A DNA stretch of 64,000 bases from AC-32 sp963788215 (GTDB lineage Bacteria > Actinomycetota > Thermoleophilia > Gaiellales > Gaiellaceae), in assembly GCA_963788215.1 (NCBI GenBank), contig CAWBFX010000010.1, forward strand, positions 1,054,001 to 1,118,000, read 5' to 3'. The notes under the pieces were generated by a model that saw nothing but the letters and a program-made list of their open reading frames with translations, was not told where the DNA came from and did no database searches. A program made the position numbers and the translations under genes. Shown here piece by piece: positions 9,689-17,552 of the stretch (the stretch's first letter is position 1; each line of letters opens with the position of its first letter).

Positions 9689-11059
9689 TCAGGCCCGGCG
9701 GAGCCGGACGACCGCCTCGAGCCCGTGGCCCGGCGCGTCAAGCAGCTCGACGGTTCCGCCGTCCTGCTCGACGAGGCGCCGAACGATCGCGAGCCCGAGC
9801 CCGCTGCCCTCGCCGCTGCGGTTTCGCCAGAAGCGGTCGAATGCACGCTCGCGCTTTTCGCGCGCGAGCCCAGGCCCCTCGTCTCTGATTCGCAGCTCGA
9901 TCCACTGCGGCGACGGCCGCGTCTCGACCGTGATCGTCGACCCCCGCGGCGAGACCGCGAGCGCGTTCTCGAGCAGGTTGTCGAGCACCTGCCGCACGCG
10001 CTCCTCCGCGGTGCGGGCGGGCGCGCCCGCTACGCCGACCGTTGCCAGATCGACCCCGCGCTCGTCGGCGAGAGCGGACCAGGCGCTGACGCGCTCGCGC
10101 ACCACCAGGTCGATGTCCACCGGCCCGGCGGGCTCGCGGCCCGTGTCGGCGCGAGCGAGCGCGAGCAGCGCTTCGACCATCGATCCGAGCCGCGCGACCT
10201 CCGCGACCGCACCGTCGAGCTCCGCCCGCCCCGGCGGCGCTACGTCGCGCGCGAGGTTTTCGAGCCGCAGGCTCAGGGCGGTCAACGGCGTTCTCAGCTG
10301 GTGCGACGCGTCGGCGACGAATTCCTCCTGCGAGCGCAGCAGCTGGTCGAGCTTCGCGACCGTCTCGTTGAAAACCGCGGCCAGCGAGCGCACCTCCGGC
10401 GGGCCCTCGTGCTCGGGCGCTCGCGCCGTCAGATCGCCTGCGCCGACTGCTGCTGCGGCGGCCTCGAGCCGCCGCAGCGGCCTCGCGATGAACGTCGCGA
10501 CCGCGAGGCCGACGACGACGGCGACGGCGACCACGATGGCCGCGATCGCGGCGAGCGCCAGCCGGTAGCGCCGAATGCGCGAGTCGACCGCCGAGGTCGG
10601 ATAGGTGATCCGGGCGGCGCCTTCGATCCGCCCGTTGGCGGCGACCGGAACCGCGACGTAGAGGAGCCGGGTGTTGAGGGTGCGCGACTCCCGGGTCCCC
10701 GAGGCGACGTTGCCCTGCAGAGCCGAGACGATCTCTGGCCGGGAAGCGAAGCTCGTCACCCCGGACCCCTGAGCGTTCGTGTCGATCAGGGCGACGCCCT
10801 TGCGATTGACGATCACAACCCGGCCGCCGGTGTCGCGCCGGTACCGGTAGGCGACGCCGGCAATCGCCTGCAGCCTTCTGCGCGTCGGTCTCCGGAGCGT
10901 GTCGGGCGCGATCGACGCGATTGTGGTCGCGTCGTGTTCGACCTTCGTCTCCAGCGTCCGCTGCTCGTTGCGGCCGAACTGGACGGCGAGCGGAATCTCG
11001 AGCGCGGCCAGCACTACGACGACGAGGCCGAGGTAGCCGACGAGGATGCGGCTCCTCAC
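9689..11059 (-). CDS. Sensor histidine kinase, HAMP type
   Basis: The 456-residue kinase has a first membrane segment (about 7-28), an extracytoplasmic sensor of about 135 residues, a second membrane segment (about 167-191), a HAMP region, the phospho-acceptor box DASHQLRTPLT with His253, and ATPase motifs (NLLENAL, DEGPGL, GSGLGLAIVRRL). It overlaps the response regulator upstream by four bases. What it senses is not visible; its gene neighbours point to redox state, metals or flavin/haem supply. It is the second gene of a minus-strand transcript that may run on into cassette A. Confidence 0.88.
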   Translation of the reverse strand: MRSRILVGYLGLVVVVLAALEIPLAVQFGRNEQRTLETKVEHDATTIASIAPDTLRRPTRRRLQAIAGVAYRYRRDTGGRVVIVNRKGVALIDTNAQGSGVTSFASRPEIVSALQGNVASGTRESRTLNTRLLYVAVPVAANGRIEGAARITYPTSAVDSRIRRYRLALAAIAAIVVAVAVVVGLAVATFIARPLRRLEAAAAAVGAGDLTARAPEHEGPPEVRSLAAVFNETVAKLDQLLRSQEEFVADASHQLRTPLTALSLRLENLARDVAPPGRAELDGAVAEVARLGSMVEALLALARADTGREPAGPVDIDLVVRERVSAWSALADERGVDLATVGVAGAPARTAEERVRQVLDNLLENALAVSPRGSTITVETRPSPQWIELRIRDEGPGLAREKRERAFDRFWRNRSGEGSGLGLAIVRRLVEQDGGTVELLDAPGHGLEAVVRLRRA

Positions 11060-11706
11060 GTGCGCAGGCGGAAGCCGACGCCCCGGACCGTCTCGATCCA
11101 GCCGGCGTCGCCGAGCTTTCGGCGCAGGGCCGCGACGTGCACGTCGATCGTCTTCGTCGATCCGTACCAGCTCGTCTCCCAGACCTCGTCGAGCAGGCTG
11201 CGGCGCGACACCACCGCACCGGGATCTCGAGCGAGCATGGCGAGGACCTCGAACTCCTTCGGCGTCAGGTCGAGCTCGCGGCCGCCGAGCCGCACTCGTC
11301 GAGCGCGCGGATCGACCTCGAGCTCACCGATCTGCACCGTTCCATCCGCGGGGGGCTTCTTGCCTCGCCGCGTGACGGCGCGGATGCGTGCGATCAGCTC
11401 ACGCAGGCCGAAGGGCTTGACGACGTAATCGTCCGCGCCGAGCTCCAGGCCGACGACGCGATCGGGCTCATCGCCGCGGGCGGAGACGATGATGATCGGC
11501 ACCTGCGACCGCGCACGGATGCTCCGACAGACGTCCAATCCGTCCATGTCGGGCAGGCGGAGGTCCAGGAGGACGACATCCGGCTCGTCCGCCTCGAGCG
11601 CGGCGGCGCCGGTTGCCGCCCAGTCGACCTCGAACCCTTCGCGCCGCAGGCCCTCCGCGAGCGGCTCGGCGATGGGGCGTTCGTCCTCGACGATCAGCAC
11701 TCTCAT
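11056..11706 (-). CDS. OmpR/PhoB-family response regulator
   Basis: The 216-residue regulator has a receiver domain with the acidic pair near residues 8-9, the phosphorylation site Asp48 (VVLLDLRLP) and Lys near 99 (DYVVKPFG), followed by a winged-helix DNA-binding domain (LTPKEFEVLAMLARDPG...VRGVGFRL). ATG 11706 is chosen since the receiver begins at once with MRVLIVEDE; upstream codons in this frame are not family sequence. It is the likely ligand of the direct-repeat operators at 11752-11784, which lies in its own promoter region, and 9649-9681. Confidence 0.9.
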   Translation of the reverse strand: MRVLIVEDERPIAEPLAEGLRREGFEVDWAATGAAALEADEPDVVLLDLRLPDMDGLDVCRSIRARSQVPIIIVSARGDEPDRVVGLELGADDYVVKPFGLRELIARIRAVTRRGKKPPADGTVQIGELEVDPRARRVRLGGRELDLTPKEFEVLAMLARDPGAVVSRRSLLDEVWETSWYGSTKTIDVHVAALRRKLGDAGWIETVRGVGFRLRT

Positions 11707-11751
11707 GCGCCCATCTTGACCCACGCGCCGCGGCGCGTCCGGCTCTCCAGG

Positions 11752-11784
11752 CGGAATCTTTGCCGTTCGGGGGCGAACCTTTAC
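11752..11784 (+). promoter_or_regulatory. Second copy of the 12-bp direct-repeat operator
   Basis: CGGAATCTTTGC (11752-11763), nine bases, then GCGAACCTTTAC (11773-11784). This is the reverse complement of the layout at 9649-9681, again with a 21-bp period. It sits in the divergent region between the response regulator and cassette B. A candidate -10 box TACGGT at 11819-11824 puts the repeats roughly 45-80 bp upstream of the cassette B transcription start, a position typical for activation. Confidence 0.7.
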
Positions 11785-11848
11785 CCGGCGTTGGCCCGGG
11801 CCTCGATCGGGGCGGCCTACGGTCGGAGCGTCTACCGGGAGGTTCCAG

Positions 11849-12247
11849 ATGAACAAGGCTCACGCCGCAGGAATCGCTTTACTGCTCGCGGCTGCCGCCG
11901 TCCTCGGGATGGTGGCTGCGACTCGGACTGCCGGGCTCGGCCGGGCTGCGTCTGCTTCGGCGTCGGCCAAGGCCGGAGCGACCAGCTCCGCGCTCACCTG
12001 GCGCGCGCACCGGCTCGACCGTATCGAGATCGCGCTGCGGCGGTCGCTGCGGCGCCGGCCCCCGAAGCTGCCGGCCCTCCCGGCGGTTCGTCACCCGGCT
12101 CCCGCCCCTGTCGCCTCGGCGCCTGTCGCGGCAGCGCCGCCGCGCGTCGTCTACCAGCGCCCACCGCCGATCGTCGTCGTCAGCCACCACGCTCGCAGCG
12201 ACGACCACGAATCCGCTGACGGCGGAGAAGGGGGCGGAGATGACTAG
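11849..12247 (+). CDS. Small membrane-anchored protein of cassette B (132 aa)
   Basis: No family is recognised. An N-terminal membrane or signal segment (about residues 5-24) is followed by an Ala/Ser stretch with KAGATSSAL, a basic helix, an Ala/Pro-rich linker and a very acidic glycine-rich end. The GATSS core recalls flavinylation sites but sits outside any FMN_bind domain. GGGAGG at 11839-11844 serves ATG 11849. It is the first gene of cassette B and overlaps the next by eight bases. General shape matches the 72-aa protein of cassette A. Confidence 0.55.
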   Translation: MNKAHAAGIALLLAAAAVLGMVAATRTAGLGRAASASASAKAGATSSALTWRAHRLDRIEIALRRSLRRRPPKLPALPAVRHPAPAPVASAPVAAAPPRVVYQRPPPIVVVSHHARSDDHESADGGEGGGDD

Positions 12248-12623
12248 CCACGCCGGTCGCCTCTACGCCCTTGCTCTCGCGCTGCTGGTCTTCTTCCTGA
12301 CCTGGGCGACGGTGGCGGGCCATCCCTGGTCGACGCGCGCCAAGTCGCAGGCCGACCCACGGGTCGCGGCGCTCGCCGCCCGCCAGGTGCGAGTGCGGCA
12401 CGAGAGCCTCGTCGTCGCGCGCATCGTTCGCCGGCGCTGGGCGGTCTATCGCAGGCAGTTGCGCCGGCGCCAGCAGCGGATCGCCGCGATCAACCGCGCC
12501 AACGCCGCCGCAGCACGGCAAGCACAGCTCGCCGCGGTCGCCGCCGCTGCCGCTCCCGCCGTCTCCGCACCCTCGGTCCGCGTCGTGAGCCTGCCGCCCG
12601 TGACCGTCACGAGGACGTCGTGA
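12240..12623 (+). CDS. Small membrane-anchored protein of cassette B (127 aa)
   Basis: No family is recognised. One N-terminal membrane segment (about 8-26) precedes a strongly basic, probably helical middle (residues 45-85, rich in Arg and Gln), an Ala-rich stretch, and a short beta-like end SVRVVSLPPVTVT. It overlaps both neighbours by a few bases (the haem protein starts at 12620). It corresponds in position to the 88-aa protein of cassette A, since both lie second after the operator. Confidence 0.55.
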   Translation: MTSHAGRLYALALALLVFFLTWATVAGHPWSTRAKSQADPRVAALAARQVRVRHESLVVARIVRRRWAVYRRQLRRRQQRIAAINRANAAAARQAQLAAVAAAAAPAVSAPSVRVVSLPPVTVTRTS

Positions 12624-13204
12624 ACGATCCGACGTTCTGGATCCTCGCGCGTGCCAGCGGCTTGACCGCGTACGCGCTGATGACGGTCGCGGTGCTCGCA
12701 GGTCTGGTGCTCAAGTCGAGGCCCTTCGGGCGGGCGCTGAAGGCGGCCTCGGTGACCGACGTCCACCGCTTTCTCTCGCTGCTCGCCCTCGGAGCCGTCG
12801 CAGTGCACGGGACGACGCTGGTGCTCGACTCGACCGTCAAGATCGGCCCCTCCGCCCTGCTGGTTCCCGGGCTCGCGCCCTACCGGCCCGTCTGGACCGC
12901 CTTCGGCGTCGTCGCCATGGAGCTCGCGGCGCTGATCGTCGTCTCGTTCAGCCTCCGGGCGAGGATCGGCGCAAGGGCCTGGCGGAAGCTCCACTGGGCG
13001 ACCTACGTCGTCTTCGCCGCGGCCACCCTGCACGGGCTCGGGGCCGGAACAGACTCGGCCCGCCCCTGGGCGTTCGCCTTGTACTTCGTCGCCGCCGGCG
13101 CCGTCGTCTTCGCGACGGCCTGGCGAGCGCTGACTCGTCCCATTCGTCCCACAACCCAAGGAGGAAACCGTGTACGAGATCGTGATCGATCGCTCGCTCT
13201 GTAG
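12620..13204 (+). CDS. Ferric-reductase-like transmembrane haem protein (cassette B)
   Basis: This 194-residue membrane protein is a distant paralogue of the one at 7605-8180. It has about six membrane segments and histidines 49, 63, 125 and 138 (DVHRF, AVHGT, KLHWA, TLHGL) in the same spacing, plus the shared GAGTD loop. These histidines fit two b-type haems. GTG 12620 overlaps the previous stop. Its last 35 bases overlap the ferredoxin gene. Context suggests that it takes electrons from the ferredoxin and flavin reductase encoded after it. Confidence 0.78.
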   Translation: MNDPTFWILARASGLTAYALMTVAVLAGLVLKSRPFGRALKAASVTDVHRFLSLLALGAVAVHGTTLVLDSTVKIGPSALLVPGLAPYRPVWTAFGVVAMELAALIVVSFSLRARIGARAWRKLHWATYVVFAAATLHGLGAGTDSARPWAFALYFVAAGAVVFATAWRALTRPIRPTTQGGNRVRDRDRSLAL

Positions 13205-13367
13205 CGGCTTCGGCGCTTGCGCGGAGCTCGCCCCGGACGTGTTCGAGGTCGACTCCGGCGGGACCGCAGCTCTCCGCGTCGGCCAGTCCGACGACCCTGC
13301 GGTCCTGGACGCGGCGGCCGCCTGCCCGATGGCGGCGATCCAGGTGATCGAGCGGGAGGCGGCATGA
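13170..13367 (+). CDS. Small ferredoxin, probably [3Fe-4S]
   Basis: The 65-residue ferredoxin has only three cluster cysteines (C-x5-C in LCSGFGACAEL and a later ACPMAAI), the pattern of the [3Fe-4S] ferredoxins that serve cytochrome P450s and related oxidases. GTG 13170 has an excellent ribosome site, AAGGAGG at 13158-13164, although it lies inside the end of the haem protein gene. Its stop overlaps the flavin reductase start. Together the two make a NAD(P)H-to-ferredoxin chain; here no P450 is present, so the membrane haem protein is the most likely acceptor. Confidence 0.85.
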   Translation: MYEIVIDRSLCSGFGACAELAPDVFEVDSGGTAALRVGQSDDPAVLDAAAACPMAAIQVIEREAA

Positions 13368-14440
13368 CGCTGCGCTCCGTCCTCGTGGTGGGCGCCGGCC
13401 TCGCCGGTGCCCGCTGCGCGGAAACCCTCCGTGCAGAGGGTTTCGAAGGCGACCTCGCGCTCGTCGGCGAAGAGACAGTGCCACCGTATGAGAGGCCGGC
13501 CTTGTCGAAGGAGCTGCTCGCGGGGAGCCGGGCGCCGGACAGCCTCTCGCTGCGGCCGCCCGATTTCTGGCACGACAACGAGATCGGGCTCGTCCTCGGA
13601 GAGCGCGTGATCCGGCTCGACACCACCGGGCACTTTGCCGTGACCGACCGCGGGAGGCGCTTGCCCTGGGACGCGGTCGTCATCGCGACCGGGGCGAAGC
13701 CGCGGCGGCTGCCGTTCGCGACCCCCCGCGGGGTGCACGTCCTCCGAACGCTCGGCGATGCTCTCGCGCTGCAAGCGGAGCTCGGGTCTGCTCGGCGGCT
13801 CGCCGTCGTCGGCGGCGGCTTCGTCGGGGCGGAAGTCGCCTCGACCGCGCGCGACCTTGGCCTCGAGGTGACGATGCTCGAGGCGGGCGAGACGCCGTTC
13901 GCAAGCGTGCTAGGCCCCACCGTCGGTTCGCTCCTGGCAGAGCGGTACCGCTCTCAGGGCGTAGACCTCCGTACCGGAGCGCTTGCGGCCGGGTTCCGCG
14001 CGGACGCGTCGGGACGCGTCTGCGGGATCGAGCTCGCAGACGGTCCCGTCATTTCGTGCGACGTCGTCCTCGTCGCTGTCGGCGTCGAGCCGGAGCGCAG
14101 CCTTGCGGCCGCCGAATCCGATCCCCGGCTGGCCGGCGATGCAGCGGGCGGGCCCGGCCACTGGACGAGCGCCGCGGCCGGCGGTGTAGCGGCCGCTCGC
14201 CGGATCCTGGGCCTCGACCCGCTTCCGGCGGCGGCCCCGTTCTTCTGGTCGGACCAGTTCGGTCTGCGGATCCAGCTCGTCGGGGACACACGCGCCGCGG
14301 TCGCCGTAGAGATCGACGGACGCGACTCCGAGTTCGTGGCGCGCTACCGGTCGGACGACGGAGAGCTCGTGGCCGCGCTCGCCGCGAACCGCCCGCGCGA
14401 GGTCGCCGCCCTCCGTGCTGAGCTAGCGTTGGCAGCATGA
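13364..14440 (+). CDS. FAD-dependent ferredoxin reductase (pyridine nucleotide-disulphide type)
   Basis: The 358-residue flavoprotein has an N-terminal FAD motif VGAGLAGARCAE, the conserved PPYERPALSKELL segment of putidaredoxin/rhodocoxin reductases, an NAD(P) motif VVGGGFVGAEVAS near residue 147, and the C-terminal FFWSDQFGLRIQLVG segment typical of that family. It should move electrons from NAD(P)H to the preceding ferredoxin. ATG 13364 overlaps the ferredoxin stop; the longer frame upstream is not family sequence. It is slightly shorter than usual (about 400) in the region around residue 270. Confidence 0.88.
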   Translation: MTLRSVLVVGAGLAGARCAETLRAEGFEGDLALVGEETVPPYERPALSKELLAGSRAPDSLSLRPPDFWHDNEIGLVLGERVIRLDTTGHFAVTDRGRRLPWDAVVIATGAKPRRLPFATPRGVHVLRTLGDALALQAELGSARRLAVVGGGFVGAEVASTARDLGLEVTMLEAGETPFASVLGPTVGSLLAERYRSQGVDLRTGALAAGFRADASGRVCGIELADGPVISCDVVLVAVGVEPERSLAAAESDPRLAGDAAGGPGHWTSAAAGGVAAARRILGLDPLPAAAPFFWSDQFGLRIQLVGDTRAAVAVEIDGRDSEFVARYRSDDGELVAALAANRPREVAALRAELALAA

Positions 14441-14649
14441 TCGGCCGCGCAACGATCGTCCTGCTGATCGTGGCCGTAGCCGCGATCGCGATTGCGGCGA
14501 ACCTCGCCCTGCTCGACTTCGCTTCGGCGGGAAACGACCCGGTCGGGAAGCTCAAGCCCCAGGCGAACGTGCCGAACGCGCCTGCGACTCCCGCCTCGGT
14601 GATCCGGCCGCGCGTCGGCCGAGTCACGGACGAGGGCGCGGACGACTAA
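14437..14649 (+). CDS. Small membrane-anchored protein ending cassette B (70 aa)
   Basis: One N-terminal hydrophobic segment (about residues 5-25) is followed by a polar, Pro/Asn-rich tail of 45 residues. No family is recognised. ATG 14437 overlaps the flavin reductase stop as ATGA, so it is translationally coupled and closes the operon. A secreted or anchored accessory role is all that can be said. Confidence 0.55.
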   Translation: MIGRATIVLLIVAVAAIAIAANLALLDFASAGNDPVGKLKPQANVPNAPATPASVIRPRVGRVTDEGADD

Positions 14650-14676
14650 CCCGCACTGGGGGCGCTACGACCGTCT

Positions 14677-14695
14677 GTTGGGCTCGCGCCCCGAT
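14677..14695 (+). promoter_or_regulatory. GGG/CCC palindrome upstream of Usp gene
   Basis: GTTGGG, seven bases, CCCGAT forms an imperfect inverted repeat 55 bp upstream of the universal stress gene. It has the CCCGAT half-site in common with the 18-bp palindromes at 17433 and 18094. Confidence 0.4.
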
Positions 14696-14750
14696 GGCGG
14701 CTGCCTTGATCGCGCGCGAGTCTCAGGACAAGCGATCAAGGAGGTCCGAA

Positions 14751-15257
14751 GTGTCCGGTTCGATCATCTGTGGCGTCGACGACTCGCAGTCGGCGAAGGG
14801 CGCGGCCCGCGTGGCCCGCGCACTCGCGGGGGAGCTCGGTCTCGAGCTCGTCTTCGTCCGCGTCCTGGAGGAGTACGCGCCTGAAGCGGAAGTGAACGCG
14901 ATCACCGAGCGGCTGGAGCGGCTGAGCGCGGACGCGACCGACGTCGACTCCGGGGCCAACTGGGCCGTCGAGGTAGGCCACCCCGCCGACCGGCTCGCGG
15001 CCGTCGCGAAGCGACGAGAGGCGGCGATGATCGTCGTCGGCTCAACCGGTCCGCGCTCGTCGCTGCTCGGCAGCATCTCGGCCGATGTGTCTCGGCGCGC
15101 GCCGTGCCCGGTCGTCGTCGTCCCTCCGGGCGGCGAAGCGAAGGTCAACGTCCTCGCGAACGGGCGACGAACGGTCCACTACAACACCCTCCACAACGGA
15201 GGCGAGGACCGCGACTTCGCGGGCGGGATCGTGCGCTTCAGCCTCGGCGGGCACTAA
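14751..15257 (+). CDS. Universal stress protein (UspA family)
   Basis: The 168-residue protein begins SGSIICGVDDSQSAKGAARVA, a standard Usp start, and carries the ATP-binding signature IVVGSTGPRSSLLGSISADVSRRAPCPVVVV (G-x2-G-x9-G-S/T) near residues 93-122. GTG 14751 is chosen over the upstream ATG because AAGGAGG ends six bases before it. A C-terminal extension of about 35 residues after the Usp fold is unusual. It converges on the response regulator at 15264. An upstream palindrome links it to the neighbouring stress genes. Confidence 0.87.
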   Translation: MSGSIICGVDDSQSAKGAARVARALAGELGLELVFVRVLEEYAPEAEVNAITERLERLSADATDVDSGANWAVEVGHPADRLAAVAKRREAAMIVVGSTGPRSSLLGSISADVSRRAPCPVVVVPPGGEAKVNVLANGRRTVHYNTLHNGGEDRDFAGGIVRFSLGGH

Positions 15258-15263
15258 CGGTGG

Positions 15264-15920
15264 CTAGGGCTGGATCAGGCCGCGCCGGATCGCGTAGCGC
15301 GTGAGCTCCACGCGGTCGCGCATCCCGAGCTTGTCGAGGATGTTCTGCCGGTGGCGGTCGACGGTCTTGATGCTGATGAACAGCTTCTCCGCGATCTCCT
15401 TCGACGTGTTGGCCTCGGCGATCAGCTTCAGCACCTCGAGCTCGCGCGGGGTCAGCACGTCGAACTGCTCCTCGCCGCGCCCGCCGCGGTCGACGTAGTC
15501 GCGCACGAGGGTCGCCACCGCCGAGGGGTAGAGGTACGAGTCGCCGCGCATGGCTGCGCGAACGGCGTCGACGATGTCGGTGTCGGCGGCGGACTTGAGC
15601 ACGTAGCCGGAGGCGCCCGCCTTGAGCGACTCGAACAGGAACTGCTCGCTGTCGTGCATCGACAGCATCAGGATCTTCAGCTCCGGCTTGCGCTTCTGCA
15701 GCTCCGCGGCGGCCTGGATGCCGGTCATCCGCGGCATCGAGACGTCGAGGATCGCGAGGTGCACGTCTCCCTTCAGTGCCATCTCGACGGCTTCGGCGCC
15801 GTCCTCCGCCTCGGCGACGACCTCCATGTCGGGCTTCGAGTCGAGAACGCCCTTCAGGCCGGATCGCACGATCGCGTGGTCGTCGGCGATCAGGATCCGT
15901 GTGACGAGCGGGATCGGCAT
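15264..15920 (-). CDS. NarL/FixJ-family response regulator
   Basis: The 218-residue regulator has a receiver domain (ILIADDHAIVRSGL, Asp59 in LAILDVSMPRMTG, Lys near 109) and a LuxR-type helix-turn-helix (LTPRELEVLKLIAEANTSKEIA...KTVDRHRQNILDKL). ATG 15920 overlaps the kinase stop (TGATG). It is the third gene of a Usp-kinase-regulator operon. NarL/DosR-type regulators bind palindromes of about 18-20 bp, so it is the natural candidate to bind the palindromes at 17433, 17469 and 18094. Confidence 0.9.
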   Translation of the reverse strand: MPIPLVTRILIADDHAIVRSGLKGVLDSKPDMEVVAEAEDGAEAVEMALKGDVHLAILDVSMPRMTGIQAAAELQKRKPELKILMLSMHDSEQFLFESLKAGASGYVLKSAADTDIVDAVRAAMRGDSYLYPSAVATLVRDYVDRGGRGEEQFDVLTPRELEVLKLIAEANTSKEIAEKLFISIKTVDRHRQNILDKLGMRDRVELTRYAIRRGLIQP

Positions 15921-16905
15921 CAGGCCGATGCTCCGGCGGCGACCCGTTCCGGCGTTGGCACTTCCAGCCGGACCTCGACCCCGCCCTCCGGCGCCGGCTT
16001 GATCGCGAGGGCGCCGTCGACGAGCACCGCGCGCTCGCGCATGCTCCGCAGGCCGCCGTGCTCGGTCGGGCGTACCGCCGAAGCCCCGGCCGTCGTCGGC
16101 GACGCGCAGGACGACGCTTCCGCGGCCGGGCTCGAGCGAGATGACGACGCGCCGCGCCTGGGCGTGGCGGGCGACGTTGGTCAGGCTCTCCTGCGCGATG
16201 CGATAGATCGCGAGCTCCACCTCCGGCGTCAGCTTCGGCAGCACCGTCGCGAATTGCCGCTCGACGGCGATCCCGGTGACGCGGGAGAACGAGCTCGTGA
16301 GCTCCGTGAGAGCGCTGACGAGGCCGAGTTGCTCGAGCATCTCCGGGCGCAGGTCGCTCGAGATCCGCCGCACTTCGTCGAGCGCGCGCCTGACCGCCTG
16401 CCGCGCCTCGCCCAGCGCCTCCTCGTGCTCGGGGGCTCGCTTCGGCGATCGAGTTCAGCTGCAGCAGGACGCCGGTGAGCACCTGCCCGACCTCGTCGTG
16501 GAGATCGCGAGCGATGCCGACCCGCTCGGCCTCCTGGGCGGCGAGCACGCGGCGGCCGCTCTCCTGGCGTTCCGCCTCGAGCCGGTCGAGCATGCGGTTG
16601 AACGTGCCGAGGACGCTGCCGATCTCGTCGTCGCGCCCGATCTGCAAGCGCTGCCCGGGCCGAAGGAGGTCAACCGTCTCCATCCGCTGCTCCAGGCGCG
16701 CGAGCGGCGCGAACGCATGGCGCAGGAGCAGCGCGTTGATCGCGATCGTGACGATGAGCCCGACTACCACGCCGATTCCTTCGAAGACGGCGATCGGGAA
16801 GCTGATCGTCACCGGAGCGACGACCAGCACGATCGCGATCGCCGTCAGCAGGGCCGCGTTGACGGCGAAGACGCGCCAGTAGAGCGGCAACGGTCGCCGT
16901 GCCAT
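15920..16905 (-). CDS. NarL-type sensor histidine kinase (two frameshifts)
   Basis: Two N-terminal membrane segments (about 8-30 and 36-58), a HAMP region and the HisKA_3 box ARDLHDEVGQVL are followed by QESLTNVARHAQA and DDGRGFGG of the ATPase domain. The frame breaks twice. The first break is in a run of five G at 16431-16435, where four would restore EASPEHEEALGEARQAV. The second is near 16062-16066, where dropping one base restores DEHGGLRSMRERA and a natural end at 15920-15922. All pieces are family sequence, so both look like insertion errors. The restored kinase would be about 327 residues with a very short sensor loop. Confidence 0.82.
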
Positions 16906-16914
16906 GGCGCGACG

Positions 16915-17376
16915 TTAGCGCCGCTGCGCGCCGCTTGCCGCGTGCCGCGGCTGCGGGCGCCGGTCCCGTGGCGGTGCGATCACGACCGGGACCGGCGTCT
17001 CCGTCTCGAGCTCCTCGGCGAGCCGACTCTCGAGCCCGCGCCGGCCCCAGCCTCGCTTGCGAGCGCCGACGACGATCACGTCCGCGGCCTCCTCGCTCGC
17101 GATCTGGCCGAGTAGCGCCGCCGAGTCGCCGACGGCCACGCGGCGTTCGGCGCTTTGCTCGATTCCGTGCTCGTCGGCGAGTTGCGCGAGCCGCTGCTCG
17201 GCACCCGTGCGATCGGCCTTCATCGTGAAGCTCTCTTCCCCGTTCCCGTTGATGCCGTCGACGACGTGGGTGAGGACGAGCCGCAGCCCGAGCCGCTCGC
17301 TGATCGCGACCGCCTGCGCAACTGCATCTTCGTTTTCCGCGCCATCTGTGACGGCGCAGATCAACGTGCCGTTCAT
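16915..17376 (-). CDS. Universal stress protein heading the kinase-regulator operon
   Basis: The 153-residue Usp starts MNGTLICAVTDGAENEDAV, with the nucleotide signature VIVVGARKRGWGRRGLESRLAEELETETPVPVVI near residues 106-139, although the G-x9-G-S segment is less canonical than in most ATP-binding members. CGAAGGAGG lies just upstream of ATG 17376. The kinase gene follows after 9 bp, so Usp, kinase and regulator form one transcript. The two palindromes at 17433 and 17469 lie 57 and 93 bp upstream. Confidence 0.85.
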   Translation of the reverse strand: MNGTLICAVTDGAENEDAVAQAVAISERLGLRLVLTHVVDGINGNGEESFTMKADRTGAEQRLAQLADEHGIEQSAERRVAVGDSAALLGQIASEEAADVIVVGARKRGWGRRGLESRLAEELETETPVPVVIAPPRDRRPQPRHAASGAQRR

Positions 17377-17432
17377 CTTCGCCTCCTTCGTAGTCGGTGA
17401 CACCACCATCGCGGACGCTTGCTCCGTCGGCC

Positions 17433-17450
17433 ATAGGGCCATGGCCCGAT
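17433..17450. promoter_or_regulatory. 18-bp palindrome in the Usp/GreA divergent region
   Basis: ATAGGGCCATGGCCCGAT is a palindrome with one mismatch pair. It fits the consensus AT-N-GGG-Y-C-N2-S-G-CCC-N-AT together with the sites at 17469 and 18094. It lies 57 bp upstream of the minus-strand Usp operon. Confidence 0.55.
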
Positions 17451-17468
17451 TTCGCTCCTGGTCGCGAA

Positions 17469-17486
17469 ATGGGGCCGCCGCCCCAT
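17469..17486. promoter_or_regulatory. Second 18-bp palindrome in the Usp/GreA divergent region
   Basis: ATGGGGC, four bases, GCCCCAT is a perfect inverted repeat, 67 bp upstream of the GreA-like gene. Just before it, ATTTCGC (17449-17455) and GCGAAAT (17464-17470) form another 7-bp inverted repeat, so the 176-bp region is dense in palindromes. Confidence 0.5.
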
Positions 17487-17552
17487 GGCGCCCGGTGGGG
17501 AGAGATCGCACGATCCGCGGCGTCCAGCTGTACCCGACGAGAGGAGCGAGAC

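Noticed and set aside
11849..13367. Cytochrome P450 system around the three-cysteine ferredoxin and its reductase
   Set aside because: No P450 haem-cysteine motif occurs in any frame nearby; the neighbouring acceptor is a ferric-reductase-like protein.
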